DNA of 64,000 nucleotides, from assembly GCA_030653365.1 (NCBI GenBank), contig JAURZL010000006.1, forward strand, positions 1 to 64,000, read 5' to 3'. The position numbers and the translations under genes are program-made. The notes under the pieces are model-generated. The model made no database searches and had not been told where the DNA came from. It worked only from the letters and a program-made list of their open reading frames with translations. Below, piece by piece: positions 17,099 through 27,466 of the stretch. The DNA is from Anaerolineaceae bacterium (lineage in GTDB: Bacteria > Chloroflexota > Anaerolineae > Anaerolineales > Anaerolineaceae). Each line of letters starts with the position of its first letter. Position 1 is the first letter of the stretch.

Positions 17099-17187
17099 CT
17101 TTTCCTAACCTTTACTTATAAAAATCTACTTTACTTTGAATCTAAATTACTAATTTTGGTGTAATTCAGACATAAAAACTATTCTTA

Positions 17188-18144
17188 TTATCTAATCTTT
17201 TTTGATGATGTAAAAAATCTAAATTTCCGTCGAATATTATAAAATTGATTTCCTGTATGAATTATTCCCGTCATTAATAAAGGTAAAATAATTATTTGGG
17301 TCCAAATTCTTCTAATTAACCTTGGTTGTAGTAAGATTGCTTTCATGAATTCTCTTAAGGCAAGGAAAAAATCACCATTAACAAGCGCATAATTCCCAGA
17401 AAAGCATGCAATTCCAGCTTGTATTTGGCTCGAGTGTGAATTGATTGTCTTACTCAATTTTGGATCATCAAACATATTTGTGATTATTGAATTAGCTTCT
17501 CGACCGAAACCTGACCATTCACGAGAATTTTTTGATTGAGTATGGATTCTTGAAATTGCCCACAATTGATTCTCGTAATAAATTGGTGAGATAGATGCGA
17601 TTCGTATCCACAACTCATGATCGAACAATAGATTCAAAGACTGATTTAGACCATCTAACTTCATAATCAAATCCTTACGAAGAAATACGGTAGGTTGAGG
17701 AATAATATTAAAGCTAAGTAAATCTACCAGGGTATATTGTTTAGATCTACTTACTGCCAAGACCTCACCAATATTATCAATCATCAGACAATTAGAATAC
17801 ACCATTCCTACATCAGGATGATTTTGCATACTATTAACTGCCCATGAAATTGATTGAGGAAAAAATTGGTCATCTGAGTTCAACCAACAAACTATTTCTC
17901 CTTTCGCAATTGCAAAGCCTTTATTTATTGCATGACTTTGTCCCAAATCAGGTTCGCTTACCCAATATGTAATTTTGTCAGCATATCGCTTAATAATATT
18001 TACGCTATTATCATCCGAATTTCCATCTATGATAATATATTCGAAATTACCATAATCTTGGTTAAGAACTGATTTAATTGTTTCCTCAAGGAAATTCTCT
18101 TGGTTGTAAGATGGGGTAATTATCGACACTAAAGGTTCAATCAT
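17188..18144 (-). CDS. Family 2 glycosyltransferase
   Basis: This 318-residue GT-A enzyme has VSIITPSYNQENFLEETIKSVL at its start, IIIDGNSDDNS, and the metal-binding NSDD in VCWLNSDDQFF at about residue 92. The C-terminal LLQPRLIRRIWTQIIILPLL is hydrophobic and may lie along the membrane. The acceptor and donor are unknown. It closely resembles the next gene upstream (18395-19279) in overall plan. The 250-base gap between them (18145-18394) is A+T-rich with nothing recognisable. Confidence 0.9.
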   Translation of the reverse strand: MIEPLVSIITPSYNQENFLEETIKSVLNQDYGNFEYIIIDGNSDDNSVNIIKRYADKITYWVSEPDLGQSHAINKGFAIAKGEIVCWLNSDDQFFPQSISWAVNSMQNHPDVGMVYSNCLMIDNIGEVLAVSRSKQYTLVDLLSFNIIPQPTVFLRKDLIMKLDGLNQSLNLLFDHELWIRIASISPIYYENQLWAISRIHTQSKNSREWSGFGREANSIITNMFDDPKLSKTINSHSSQIQAGIACFSGNYALVNGDFFLALREFMKAILLQPRLIRRIWTQIIILPLLMTGIIHTGNQFYNIRRKFRFFTSSKKIR

Positions 18145-18394
18145 AAGCAGTTTTAATATTCCTATATTCTAATAATTAATTAATTCTGAAAATCGATCTT
18201 GCATTGAATTGATAATAAAGAAATTAGTAAGTTTGTATGCTTTTCTAATAAGATTTTTGAGAATATATGTTAATTTATGTTTAATGGTTTGATTTAATCA
18301 TCATGATAATTCTTAAAAGGATATTGAACAATGTAGATCGTAACTAATTCAAAAAAAAATATTAACCCCATTCGTTAAATTTAAACAAACCCTA

Positions 18395-19279
18395 TTAAAT
18401 TTTTCGTTTTACAACAATTGGCCTATACAAAGGTTTATTTCCTACTTCTTGAATATCCCATTTTGATTTATTTTCGTTATAAAAGATGCTTTTAGAAGAT
18501 CCATGGACAAAAAATAAACAATACAATAAATTCAATAATGTGTTTTTTCCAATTAATTTCCAAATTATCGGAGGACTTGGGAGTGATTTACAGATAAGTT
18601 CAGTCTCTTCAATATACTTATCATTTAAGCTAAAAGAACGTTGGTTTGTGAAATGACGTCGAAAAACAGAGAACAAACATCTCACCGCAACAGGTTGAGC
18701 GAATTTTGCAAATCGACACCAAAGGTCAAAATCAGCCGCTAGTTGATATTGGGTATCTATATTGCTTTCACATTGATCCCACAAGCTGCGGCGCCAAAAC
18801 ATCCCTTCTTGAGGTAAATAAGTAGCTAAGCCTTTCCTATAACAGCCTTTAAGCAATAATTCTCGGCTAATACCACCTTCAATCACACCTGTTCCAGTCA
18901 CTTGTCCGAGGTTATTTGCAAAACATATGCCACCAGATAACCATCTAACAGTAGGAAATAAGGAGAATAATTTTGCCACAGTTGATAAGGTCCATTGAAA
19001 ATAAAGGTCATCAGAGTTCAACCAGGCCATGATTTCCCCTGAACTATGTTGAAAACCTTTATTGATTGCATCGTACTGCCCTTTATCTGGCTCACTCACC
19101 CACCAGTGAAGATGAGAAGCATACCTTCGGATTATATCTACCGATCCATCCGTCGATCCACCATCAACGATGATATATTCTAGGTTTGGATATTTCTGAT
19201 CCAAAACCGACCGTATTGTTGCTTCAAGGAAATCTACTTGATTAAATGAAGGAGTAACTATACTAATTTTTGGTAGCAT
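18395..19279 (-). CDS. Family 2 glycosyltransferase
   Basis: The 294-residue product has KISIVTPSFNQVDFLEATIRSVLDQ, IIVDGGSTDGSVDIIRRYA, and NSDD in MAWLNSDDLYF (about residue 90). The same modules in the gene at 17188-18144, including HWWVSEPDKGQYDAINKGF, suggest the two are paralogues from an old duplication. It lies in the A+T-rich glycosyltransferase core. Confidence 0.9.
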   Translation of the reverse strand: MLPKISIVTPSFNQVDFLEATIRSVLDQKYPNLEYIIVDGGSTDGSVDIIRRYASHLHWWVSEPDKGQYDAINKGFQHSSGEIMAWLNSDDLYFQWTLSTVAKLFSLFPTVRWLSGGICFANNLGQVTGTGVIEGGISRELLLKGCYRKGLATYLPQEGMFWRRSLWDQCESNIDTQYQLAADFDLWCRFAKFAQPVAVRCLFSVFRRHFTNQRSFSLNDKYIEETELICKSLPSPPIIWKLIGKNTLLNLLYCLFFVHGSSKSIFYNENKSKWDIQEVGNKPLYRPIVVKRKI

Positions 19280-19352
19280 TATTTATAATCGCAATATTTT
19301 TATTCATTATTCATGGGATGGAATTCTATTCAAAAAAGATAATTCTTCAATA

Positions 19353-20711
19353 TCACATTTTTTCATTAATTATTTCATTGTACCAAGACAAATATTTGTC
19401 TACTTGTGTTTCTAAGCCAAATAAGTTTTTTGCTATCTGAGCAGAATTAAATGAAAAACTATCTAAAAGTTCCTTATCTGAGAGAAGTCTCTCAACACAG
19501 CTTGAAATAGCGTAAGAATCTCTTGGAGGCACCAAAAAACCATTAACTCCATTTTGTATTTGCTCAGGAATTCCACCAACCGAAGTTGAAATAACTGGCG
19601 TCCCACAAGCTAAGGATTCAATGACTGTGTTTGGAAATGTATCCGCCTTAGCAGCGTATAAGTATATATCTGCAGCCTGATAATATTTTGCGACATTGAC
19701 TGATTCTTTTTGATATGGCAGGAAGTAAATCTCGATGTCACCTAATTTTTCATTTTTACCGTTCTCTCCTAAACATATGAATATTATTTTACAGTTCGGC
19801 TTAGAATTTTTTATAAGCCGAACAGCTTTTTCTAATGTTGAGTAGTCTCGCCAAGGATTACTCTTTGTCATATGACTAGCAAAAAGAAGGATTGATACAT
19901 CCATTGGCAATTGAAGATCTTTTCTAGCCTCAAGTTTATTTTTAGGTTGAAAAATATTTAAGTCAACGCCGTTGGGAATTACTTTATAATCAAATCCAAT
20001 TAGCATTGATTGTTTGACTTTATCCATCAACCATTTACTGGGTGAGGCAATGAATAATCGGCTACGCGTAAAAATTTCTCGTTTTCGCTCCCAATTCTGA
20101 TCTGTTTTATCACGTGGTATAGATGGAGGAATTGATAAATCTGGGCATTGACCACAACCCCTTAACCAGCGATTACATCCAAATGAATGAGCACAATGGC
20201 CACTCAATAACCAGGCATCATGCAAAGTAATAACCAATGGAAGTTTATTGCTAAGCCAAGGTAAAGCACCTAAATCAAAATAACCCCCGTGAAGATTATG
20301 GCAATGAACAAGTTGTGGCTCACTTGGAGTAAGATTTAGGAGATCATATGTTCCTGGGAAATTGAAATCTTCATAGCCTCTTCGATTAATAAACGCACGA
20401 TATGGATCCGCTAGGGTTTCAAACAATTTTCGGATGCGATATGCACCTCGAACTTGTTCTTGTTTTTCTTCAAAAGAACGGGCAATCTTTTTTAGATACC
20501 TTGCAATATAATTTTTATTTTTAAAATGATCTAATTCGAATATATCCTCATCCAAGGAGTGTTTTTTACCAACTACCAGCCACGAGTGCAAACCTTTTTT
20601 AATATATGATTTATGTAAATTATAAGATACTCTTTCAGCTCCACCTGCTAAATCAGACGAATTTATTTGTAATATTCTATTTATCGTTTTGAGCTCATTT
20701 TCTTTTATCAT
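19353..20711 (-). CDS. Family 4 glycosyltransferase with Cys-rich loop
   Basis: The 452-residue product has the GT4 N-terminal nucleotide fold (INSSDLAGGAERVSYNLHKSY) and the C-terminal ESLACGTPVISTSVGGIPEQI motif holding the E-x7-E pattern. A loop with four cysteines (HDAWLLSGHCAHSFGCNRWLRGCGQCP) follows the first domain. The same loop type occurs in the gene at 25363-26601 and in WcaC-like enzymes, and may bind metal or form disulfides. Substrates are unknown. Confidence 0.9.
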   Translation of the reverse strand: MIKENELKTINRILQINSSDLAGGAERVSYNLHKSYIKKGLHSWLVVGKKHSLDEDIFELDHFKNKNYIARYLKKIARSFEEKQEQVRGAYRIRKLFETLADPYRAFINRRGYEDFNFPGTYDLLNLTPSEPQLVHCHNLHGGYFDLGALPWLSNKLPLVITLHDAWLLSGHCAHSFGCNRWLRGCGQCPDLSIPPSIPRDKTDQNWERKREIFTRSRLFIASPSKWLMDKVKQSMLIGFDYKVIPNGVDLNIFQPKNKLEARKDLQLPMDVSILLFASHMTKSNPWRDYSTLEKAVRLIKNSKPNCKIIFICLGENGKNEKLGDIEIYFLPYQKESVNVAKYYQAADIYLYAAKADTFPNTVIESLACGTPVISTSVGGIPEQIQNGVNGFLVPPRDSYAISSCVERLLSDKELLDSFSFNSAQIAKNLFGLETQVDKYLSWYNEIINEKM

Positions 20712-20727
20712 TTTATCTTCGGCCTCT

Positions 20728-21693
20728 TTATTCGTTTCGTGAAATAATAAAAGCGTAATCTGACTTCACATCACCTATTTCTTCAGCAATAATTTCATGT
20801 TTAATAAATAAATTTATAATTTCAATATGCATTGGATCTGATAGATCAAATACATCCATGAGAATAGGGGAAATAACGTAAGGTAAAATTGCTCCCCCAT
20901 AATTTTTAATCTCAACATTTTTAAAATTTTCCATTAACAATGGAATTATTTTGCAGGAATTAGCAGCCTCCGAAGGATCCTGGATGATTAATCGCATTTT
21001 TAGAAATAGATTAATAATTCGAAATAATAATTCTGACCCTCTTATGACATTACTCACTTTTCTTTTGGTTTCATGAATAATTCTATTTTTAATTTTTCCT
21101 TGTTCAACTCCTGATATAGAGATCGGTAATAAATCTTGCAAAGCCTTTATTAGCACATATTGATGATATTCTTTTCCATAATGATTGTTTCCTACATACT
21201 CAGATGAGAGAAATAAAGCATCAAATTTCATTGACGCTTTAATTTTCAATATTAAATTCTCTAAATCCATAGAATGATGGAGGGCACCATTAGCAATTAC
21301 TAAATCAAAATAATTATTAGCAATAAGATTGGACTTATTTAAATCACCACAGACAAAATCAATATTTTCTACTTTGTCATTTTTCGCTTTTTTCTTTGCT
21401 TTTTCGATTGCTTCGGTAGAAATATCAATAGCAATACAATTTCTAAAAACTCCTAGTTTTGAAAGTCGAATCTCATTTTCTCCATGTCCACAAAAAATGC
21501 TCAAGCAATTTTCCACAGGAAGTCTATCTATAAGCAGTTTTTTTATTAAGAACCAATACTCCCATTCAGCGGTTTGCCCTGTGATTCTGTGACGAATATA
21601 ATCTCGAAATGGAGGAAAACCAAAAAACGTTCTACTGAAATCGGTTTCCTTTGACCAGTGCTGGCTGATACGATTCGATGTCAAACTATACAT
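20728..21693 (-). CDS. Class I SAM-dependent methyltransferase
   Basis: Motif I is LSIFCGHGENEIRLSKLG, motif II CIAIDISTEAIEKAK, and motif III-IV FDLVIANGALHHSMDLENLI, all typical of methyltransferase 11/25-type enzymes. The ATG at 21693 is preferred because AAAGAAG lies at the right distance; an upstream ATG at 21723 adds ten residues. It could methylate a sugar residue or cap the chain. The C-terminal half is poorly conserved to my eye. Confidence 0.85.
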   Translation of the reverse strand: MYSLTSNRISQHWSKETDFSRTFFGFPPFRDYIRHRITGQTAEWEYWFLIKKLLIDRLPVENCLSIFCGHGENEIRLSKLGVFRNCIAIDISTEAIEKAKKKAKNDKVENIDFVCGDLNKSNLIANNYFDLVIANGALHHSMDLENLILKIKASMKFDALFLSSEYVGNNHYGKEYHQYVLIKALQDLLPISISGVEQGKIKNRIIHETKRKVSNVIRGSELLFRIINLFLKMRLIIQDPSEAANSCKIIPLLMENFKNVEIKNYGGAILPYVISPILMDVFDLSDPMHIEIINLFIKHEIIAEEIGDVKSDYAFIISRNE

Positions 21694-21735
21694 TTTTTCT
21701 TCTTTTATATACCATTTCACCAACCAATCTATTGT

Positions 21736-23055
21736 TCAAGCATATGAAACAATTCTTAGTAATAAACCGATAATGATACCTGAGGAATAAGTTAAAGCCG
21801 GTTCAGCAAAAGTAATCCCAACTAAATTAAAAGCAACAATTATGGATAAGCAACCAAGTAACCCAACTTTAATACTGGTGTCTTTTTGTAAATTTAATTT
21901 CTCAATTAGGTAAATTCCAAATGCAATAATTAGTAATATAAGAACGAAAGCTCCAATAAATCCAGTACTTGCTATCCAATAAATGAAGAAGTTATGAATA
22001 TAAACATTATCTTGATAAAATACATTAACTTTTGTTCCCCATCCTGTCCCTAACAAAGGATTATTTTGGATTAAATTATTCCATGTAGTATCCCAAATGA
22101 GAAAACGCATTCCATCTATAGAACCTCCAGAAATCGATTTTGAATAATTTAAATTGTATAAGTATTGGTATTTATCCAATAATCTATTAGAAGCTATAAA
22201 GTTTAAAACTAAAAGAAATGAAGTCGCGATTAGAATGACCAGGGCTGTTTTTGAAATAAGTGAAGTTCTAAAAGTTAAATTGGTTTTCTTTTTATTGAAA
22301 ATGAAGACTAAAAAAATAAAGATGGCACCAAAAATACCACAAAAAATGACAGGTTTATGAAAAGTGATAAAAGCCCCACCATAAAGAATTATAAGTTGGA
22401 TAATTCGCCAAATATTCAATTTTGAGGATAAGAATCTTGCCAAAGATAAAGTTGCACCAAATAAGATTATTATTGGGAAAAGTGAAGAAAATGTTGGCAG
22501 ACGTAAAGACAACGTAAAATTTCCTATGTAATTTATCAAATTCAATAATGCTACAACAGTTAGTAGGTTTGAAAAAAAATTTAAAGAATTGTGGATAACT
22601 TTAATATTCTTGACACTCAAATACACCAAAGGAATCAAAATATAAACCTCAAGTAATTGCCGCACATCTTCTAACGGATAAAGAGAGTTTTGATTAGCTT
22701 GAATTGAACCAAGTAGAATTACGATGAATATCTCAATGTAAAAGAAAATTAGAAAGCGCATACTTTTATCTACGATTATTGGCTTATGCAATCTGCCTTT
22801 TATCAGAAATAAACCGCTAATAGAAAAAAATATATATAATCCACCACGTAACAGCTTGTTTCCAAGGAATGTGCCAGCGCCAGATCCTTCCAAGGGAGAA
22901 GCATTTAATACTAGTTCAAGCAATCCTTGAAGCGCAATAATTGAAAAAAGAAACTCAACCATTGTCTTTGAGTAGGGCAAAGACAATAATTTTGTTTGGT
23001 TAAATCTATCTTTTGATAAATCTAGTTTTTCAGTATATGTCATATTACACTTCAA
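21736..23055 (-). CDS. O-antigen ligase/polymerase-like membrane protein
   Basis: This 439-residue polytopic protein has about ten to twelve hydrophobic segments. A large extracytoplasmic loop holds IWDTTWNNLIQNNPLLGTGWGTKVN, which resembles the Wzy_C/O-antigen ligase region (GxGxGT...H: YIHNFFIYWIASTGFIGAFVLI). It would polymerise repeat units or ligate glycan outside the membrane. Its presence beside a Wzm/Wzt-type exporter and without a Wzx flippase is unusual, so a ligase role is as likely as polymerase. Confidence 0.82.
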   Translation of the reverse strand: MKCNMTYTEKLDLSKDRFNQTKLLSLPYSKTMVEFLFSIIALQGLLELVLNASPLEGSGAGTFLGNKLLRGGLYIFFSISGLFLIKGRLHKPIIVDKSMRFLIFFYIEIFIVILLGSIQANQNSLYPLEDVRQLLEVYILIPLVYLSVKNIKVIHNSLNFFSNLLTVVALLNLINYIGNFTLSLRLPTFSSLFPIIILFGATLSLARFLSSKLNIWRIIQLIILYGGAFITFHKPVIFCGIFGAIFIFLVFIFNKKKTNLTFRTSLISKTALVILIATSFLLVLNFIASNRLLDKYQYLYNLNYSKSISGGSIDGMRFLIWDTTWNNLIQNNPLLGTGWGTKVNVFYQDNVYIHNFFIYWIASTGFIGAFVLILLIIAFGIYLIEKLNLQKDTSIKVGLLGCLSIIVAFNLVGITFAEPALTYSSGIIIGLLLRIVSYA

Positions 23056-23085
23056 ATTTTTCGACTATACAATAGAGTTATATTA

Positions 23086-24111
23086 TTATAACTGTGTGGA
23101 ATATAAATTTTTGAATTGGTTTCCAATCAATTCCCAACTATAAAGTAAAGCTTTCGAGCGTGCCTTTGTTGACATCTTTTCCATCAAACTTTGATTGTCA
23201 AGCAAAGATAAAAGAGAATCTGCATAAAAATCAGGACTTTGATTATTAATAAATAAAGCCGCTTCACCAGCATATTCTCGGGTCGCTGGTAAATTAGTAA
23301 TTACTATAGGTAAACCACAAGCCATACCTTCAAGTAATGCATTATTTGCTACAGAGTCCTTTAAAGGTAAAAAAAGTATTGTTGCTAGTTGATAATATTT
23401 ACACAATTCAGTATCAGAAAGATTCGAAAGGAAATTTACATTTTTTGGATATTTATCTTTTATAGCAATCAATTTATTCAAAGTTGCAGGGTTAGCAATT
23501 ACATCAAAAACAATATCTTTCCTTACAACTAGAATTTGTTTCACTACTTGTCCCCAAATATCATAATCTCGAAGCCAATTTCCAACAGTTAATATACGCT
23601 GGTTTAATTTTGGACATTTACTAGGATAGAAGAAATCAATATCTACACCATGTGGAATTGACACAATTTCATTATTCGGTATCAATTTTTTATACTCTTC
23701 TATAAGACTTTTTGATAGAACAACAACAATATCATTTTTTTCTGGTCTTGTTAAGATGTTCTTTTTTTCATTTCTTTCGAACAAGTTAGCAAGAAATGAT
23801 GGCGGTTGATGGTATGAAAGAATTAGCTTATGTTGCTTTTTCCAGTTTTTACCACGAAAAAAACTATTCTCAGCGTACATGTAGTGAAAGATCTGCTTTT
23901 GTTTTCTATGATAATATGGCCACAGTCGATATTCGCTATATTTCAACCAAATAGGAATCAAGTGGTTTCCGATTCTGTTAGGCAATTTGTATAACAATCG
24001 TGGTGAAATATCAATAGTAATTTGATCACCTAGATAGTCAACCAAGTGACTATACGACGAATATTTTCCATGATGTTTAAATGAAAAATAATACATTATA
24101 GCTTTCATCAT
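23086..24111 (-). CDS. Family 4 glycosyltransferase
   Basis: The 341-residue product has RILTVGNWLRDYDIWGQVVKQIL and ELCKYYQLATILFLPLKDSVANNALLEGMACGLPIVITNLPATREY, the GT-B C-terminal domain with the donor-binding E-x7-E. The N-terminal domain is divergent. The gene is A+T-rich and lies in the glycosyltransferase core. Donor and acceptor are unknown. Confidence 0.85.
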   Translation of the reverse strand: MMKAIMYYFSFKHHGKYSSYSHLVDYLGDQITIDISPRLLYKLPNRIGNHLIPIWLKYSEYRLWPYYHRKQKQIFHYMYAENSFFRGKNWKKQHKLILSYHQPPSFLANLFERNEKKNILTRPEKNDIVVVLSKSLIEEYKKLIPNNEIVSIPHGVDIDFFYPSKCPKLNQRILTVGNWLRDYDIWGQVVKQILVVRKDIVFDVIANPATLNKLIAIKDKYPKNVNFLSNLSDTELCKYYQLATILFLPLKDSVANNALLEGMACGLPIVITNLPATREYAGEAALFINNQSPDFYADSLLSLLDNQSLMEKMSTKARSKALLYSWELIGNQFKNLYSTQL

Positions 24112-24160
24112 AATTCGCTCAGAATCGAAATAATTTCCGAAATATCAATCATTAATTATG

Positions 24161-25159
24161 CTATAGCCTAGATAAATATAGATTTTTAATACGTCTTATA
24201 ATTTTTTTGAATAATTTGCCAATATTGTAAGATGATCGATTTATGACTGGAATGTCAAATCGAAATAATATTTCAAATAGCACACCTAATTGTCGAATCA
24301 GATTCTTTGATTGGAAAGACAAAGCTTTTCTTAAGTATGCATATTTAGCATGGGGTGCACCCCAATTTTCAGAAACATAATAAGACATCCATAATAAGCT
24401 AGACACTTTATCATTCATCTCGAAATTTTCTTCCAAATTTAGATTTGGAAAAAATTCATTTATGGAAAATTCATGTAGAATGATATCTGCTAGTAACATT
24501 TCATCTTTTTTGTGCTGCTGTGCTTGAATGAAAGTACCCCTTTCCGAATGTTCACGAATGGTAACAGAAGTATTTTCGTTAAAGTAGAATTTATAATATT
24601 TTAAAAGGCGAAGTTGCATTTCAATATCTTGGGTTGTACGATTTTTTTCATTAAAATATCCAACTTTTTCGAGACATGATTTATGAAAAGTTATAGAACA
24701 AAAATTAATATCATGCATCATAAATATTTGCCCAGGATATGATATTTCTGACACCGAATATTGAGTTTCCTTAATATTTCCATCATGATAGAGATAATTC
24801 GAACGACAAAAAATCACTCTTGCATCCGGATGTTCTGCTAGAAATTTTAAGTCTTCTTCGACTCGATTATTTGAAAAATAATCGTCATGGCTTAGCCAAG
24901 AAATCCAATCACTATGCATATGTTTAATACCATAATTTAAAGCAGAAGAAACGCCAGCATTCGGTTTAAATAAATATAAAATACGGGATCCATACGAATT
25001 AGCGATTGCTTCGGTTTTTCCATCATCCGTAGAACCATCATTAACAACAATGACTTCAATATTTGAATATGTTTGACTTAATGCACTATCTATAGCCTCC
25101 CGTAGATAATTAGAGCCATTAAAAACAGGTATGACAATAGAAACTTTAGGTTCAGACAT
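24161..25159 (-). CDS. Family 2 glycosyltransferase
   Basis: The 332-residue product begins KVSIVIPVFNGSNYLREAIDSALSQTY and has VVNDGSTDDGKTE and SHDD (in WISWLSHDDYFSNN) as the metal-binding site, where most relatives have NSDD or DADD. The C-terminal 100 residues are helical and unassigned. It would add one sugar on the cytoplasmic face. Confidence 0.9.
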   Translation of the reverse strand: MSEPKVSIVIPVFNGSNYLREAIDSALSQTYSNIEVIVVNDGSTDDGKTEAIANSYGSRILYLFKPNAGVSSALNYGIKHMHSDWISWLSHDDYFSNNRVEEDLKFLAEHPDARVIFCRSNYLYHDGNIKETQYSVSEISYPGQIFMMHDINFCSITFHKSCLEKVGYFNEKNRTTQDIEMQLRLLKYYKFYFNENTSVTIREHSERGTFIQAQQHKKDEMLLADIILHEFSINEFFPNLNLEENFEMNDKVSSLLWMSYYVSENWGAPHAKYAYLRKALSFQSKNLIRQLGVLFEILFRFDIPVINRSSYNIGKLFKKIIRRIKNLYLSRL

Positions 25160-25362
25160 GCAACATTTTCCCTAACAATATAGTCCCTCATTCAGATTAG
25201 ACATCCAGTTTTTGAGTAGAAAATTAAATAAAACAATTGTGATAACTTAAATATTGTCAATTTTTCTCTGAATTAGAATAATCCTAATACAAGACAGAAT
25301 GAAGGTTTGCAGTAAATATAAACCATTACCAACAATCATGGTTTTTTTATTTGCTTCTACGA

Positions 25363-26601
25363 TTATGAATGACGCTTATTCTCAATCAGTTCTTCATACA
25401 AAGAAATATGACGTTGAACATATAACGAAAGAGCATACTCTTTTTCAACAATCTGTCGGGCTTGCTTCCCTAATCGTTCTCGAAGATCGTCATCCGTCAA
25501 TAATTTCATTATCGCACCAGCAAGTTCAACACTATCCCTTGCCGGCACTGTTAACCCTCCTTGGGGAGATTTAATTACATCTGGTAATGCAGTTCCTTCA
25601 AATACAACCACAGGGGTACCACATGCCATTGATTCTACTGCCATCAATCCAAATGCTTCTTGGACCGATGGCATTAAAAAAATATCACCAGCTGATAAGG
25701 CAATCGCAAGTTCTTCACCATCAATCCAACCCAGTGTGTTGACGTTATATTTAGGCCATAAGGAGTGAAAAGTGCGACCATTATCAAGAATTATAAGGCA
25801 GGTAGGCTCCTGGGGTTCGTACAACATTAAAGCATCCAATATATAACGCATCCCTTTGAACCTATCCCCGTGTATACCAACATCGCGGAAAACAATTACC
25901 TTTTGATCAGGCCAGATACCTAATTTCTTTCTTGCTTCCGCTTTAGGATAAGGTCTAAAAGTCTCAATATCTATGCCAAAAGGAATCAGGCGACAAGACA
26001 AGTGTTGCATTAATGGGCTCTTTTTTACTCTATCATGCATCCATTTTGATGCAACTACAAGGGTAATATCTGATCTCTGATAAACTCTCTTTTTCAATTG
26101 CCAATGCAAAGCTGGCATATAATGCTGAAAAAGTGATTTTCGCCTTGGATAAGGACAGCGAGGCGCACACCCGGTTAGCCAGCGGTCACAATCGAATGGG
26201 TAAACGCATCCACCAGTGAAAGACCATGTGTCGTGTATTGTCCAAACAAGAGTCTTCTTCCTACTCAACGTGGGTAAAGATAATGGACTGAAATAAGGTC
26301 CATCATGAATCAAGTGGAGATGGACAATATCTGCCCGTTTGAAATAATCTTTGTTTGACAAAGTCCACCCAGCTAGTCCGGTAAGGCCTTCCAATCCTAA
26401 TTTGTCCTCAAACTTTCTTATGATGATATATGGAAAACGAAACCAATTTCCGGGTTTCATCGAATAGACATTGAGGTTATCTTTAGTTCGATTCCAAACC
26501 GCCATTTCAACGGTATGGTTTTTTTTAAGAGCTTGCTGCATATAATAGCCGGTGAATCGCCCGCCTACAAGGTCTGTACTATTAACATGTAAGATATTCA
26601 T
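25363..26601 (-). CDS. Family 4 glycosyltransferase with Cys-rich loop
   Basis: The 412-residue product has HVNSTDLVGGRFTGYYM at the start, the donor-site VESMACGTPVVVFEGTALPDV, and the loop TWSFTGGCVYPFDCDRWLTGCAPRCPYPRR with four cysteines. The loop links it to the gene at 19353-20711, suggesting they belong to one subfamily. Its start overlaps the FkbM methyltransferase stop by four bases. Confidence 0.9.
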   Translation of the reverse strand: MNILHVNSTDLVGGRFTGYYMQQALKKNHTVEMAVWNRTKDNLNVYSMKPGNWFRFPYIIIRKFEDKLGLEGLTGLAGWTLSNKDYFKRADIVHLHLIHDGPYFSPLSLPTLSRKKTLVWTIHDTWSFTGGCVYPFDCDRWLTGCAPRCPYPRRKSLFQHYMPALHWQLKKRVYQRSDITLVVASKWMHDRVKKSPLMQHLSCRLIPFGIDIETFRPYPKAEARKKLGIWPDQKVIVFRDVGIHGDRFKGMRYILDALMLYEPQEPTCLIILDNGRTFHSLWPKYNVNTLGWIDGEELAIALSAGDIFLMPSVQEAFGLMAVESMACGTPVVVFEGTALPDVIKSPQGGLTVPARDSVELAGAIMKLLTDDDLRERLGKQARQIVEKEYALSLYVQRHISLYEELIENKRHS

Positions 26602-27458
26602 AATGTAATTTCTTTTTTAGTTGTAACACTTTCCATTAGTATGGTATCCCTTGACTGAGCCACTATAAAACAGCGTGAAGACGAATTAGGAGCATTTTCA
26701 ATAATTTTTGTTTGATAACCCAGACGCAACAAAATATTAAGCGTATCATGCATTGCTGTTATATGATGTACTTCAATAAGAAGGACAGGATGACGGCTAC
26801 TAAGCAAATGATTTGCTCCTTCTATAACAAAGGATTCAGCACCTTCGACATCGATTTTGATGATAGACGGAGATGATACAATTTTATCTCGCAGCAATGC
26901 ATCAGCTGTAATCATATTTATTTTTTTTTCGCTAAAAGATTTATAGGATTGCATTTCTTCAGGCACAAAAGCTCTTTTTAAATGGCTTCCAGAGCTCCGA
27001 CCATTATCAACATCTGGGTTGAATATAAAATCCTCCTCACCTTCTACATTCCCTAATGCACTAGTTAAGATCGTAATATGTTCTTTAAGATCTTTATTTC
27101 TATCAAGATTCAAACTAAGACGATAAATATTTTCTTGGTTTGGTTCAAATGCGAAAACATGCCCACCAGGGCCAACGAGCGCAGCAAATGCAAGCGTATG
27201 GTAACCAATATGAGCGCCTACATCCCACACAATGGCATCTTTGGTTGCGACTATTGTGTCTAGATTGTCATAAATAAATGTATCATAACAACCTTCAAAC
27301 ATCTCTTTGTTCCAGGATGCAGCACTTTCACCTAAGTTGAGCATCATTTGGTGGCCTTTTAGTGGGCCTCCAATCACCTCAACCCATTGGGAGGTTGATT
27401 TATTTTTCTCGCCACGACCGTTGAATCTGATTTTTTTTAAGATTTTCTTTATTGACAT
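26598..27458 (-). CDS. FkbM-family methyltransferase
   Basis: The 286-residue product has the FkbM SAM site IVWDVGAHIGYHTLAFAALVGPGG, FAFEPNQENIYRLSLNLDRN and IIKIDVEGAESFVIEGA. FkbM enzymes methylate hydroxyls, often on sugars in O-antigen and capsule loci. It is coupled by a four-base overlap to the glycosyltransferase gene downstream and is nine bases from the small gene upstream. Confidence 0.9.
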   Translation of the reverse strand: MSIKKILKKIRFNGRGEKNKSTSQWVEVIGGPLKGHQMMLNLGESAASWNKEMFEGCYDTFIYDNLDTIVATKDAIVWDVGAHIGYHTLAFAALVGPGGHVFAFEPNQENIYRLSLNLDRNKDLKEHITILTSALGNVEGEEDFIFNPDVDNGRSSGSHLKRAFVPEEMQSYKSFSEKKINMITADALLRDKIVSSPSIIKIDVEGAESFVIEGANHLLSSRHPVLLIEVHHITAMHDTLNILLRLGYQTKIIENAPNSSSRCFIVAQSRDTILMESVTTKKEITL

Positions 27459-27466
27459 TTCGACAC

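Noticed and set aside
18145..18394. Possible small gene between two GT2 genes
   Set aside because: A+T-rich with frequent stops in all frames; no ribosome site and no conserved motif.
25299..25574. Plus-strand 91-codon frame at the end of a GT4 gene
   Set aside because: Mostly antisense to the conserved C-terminal part of the glycosyltransferase and without domain features.
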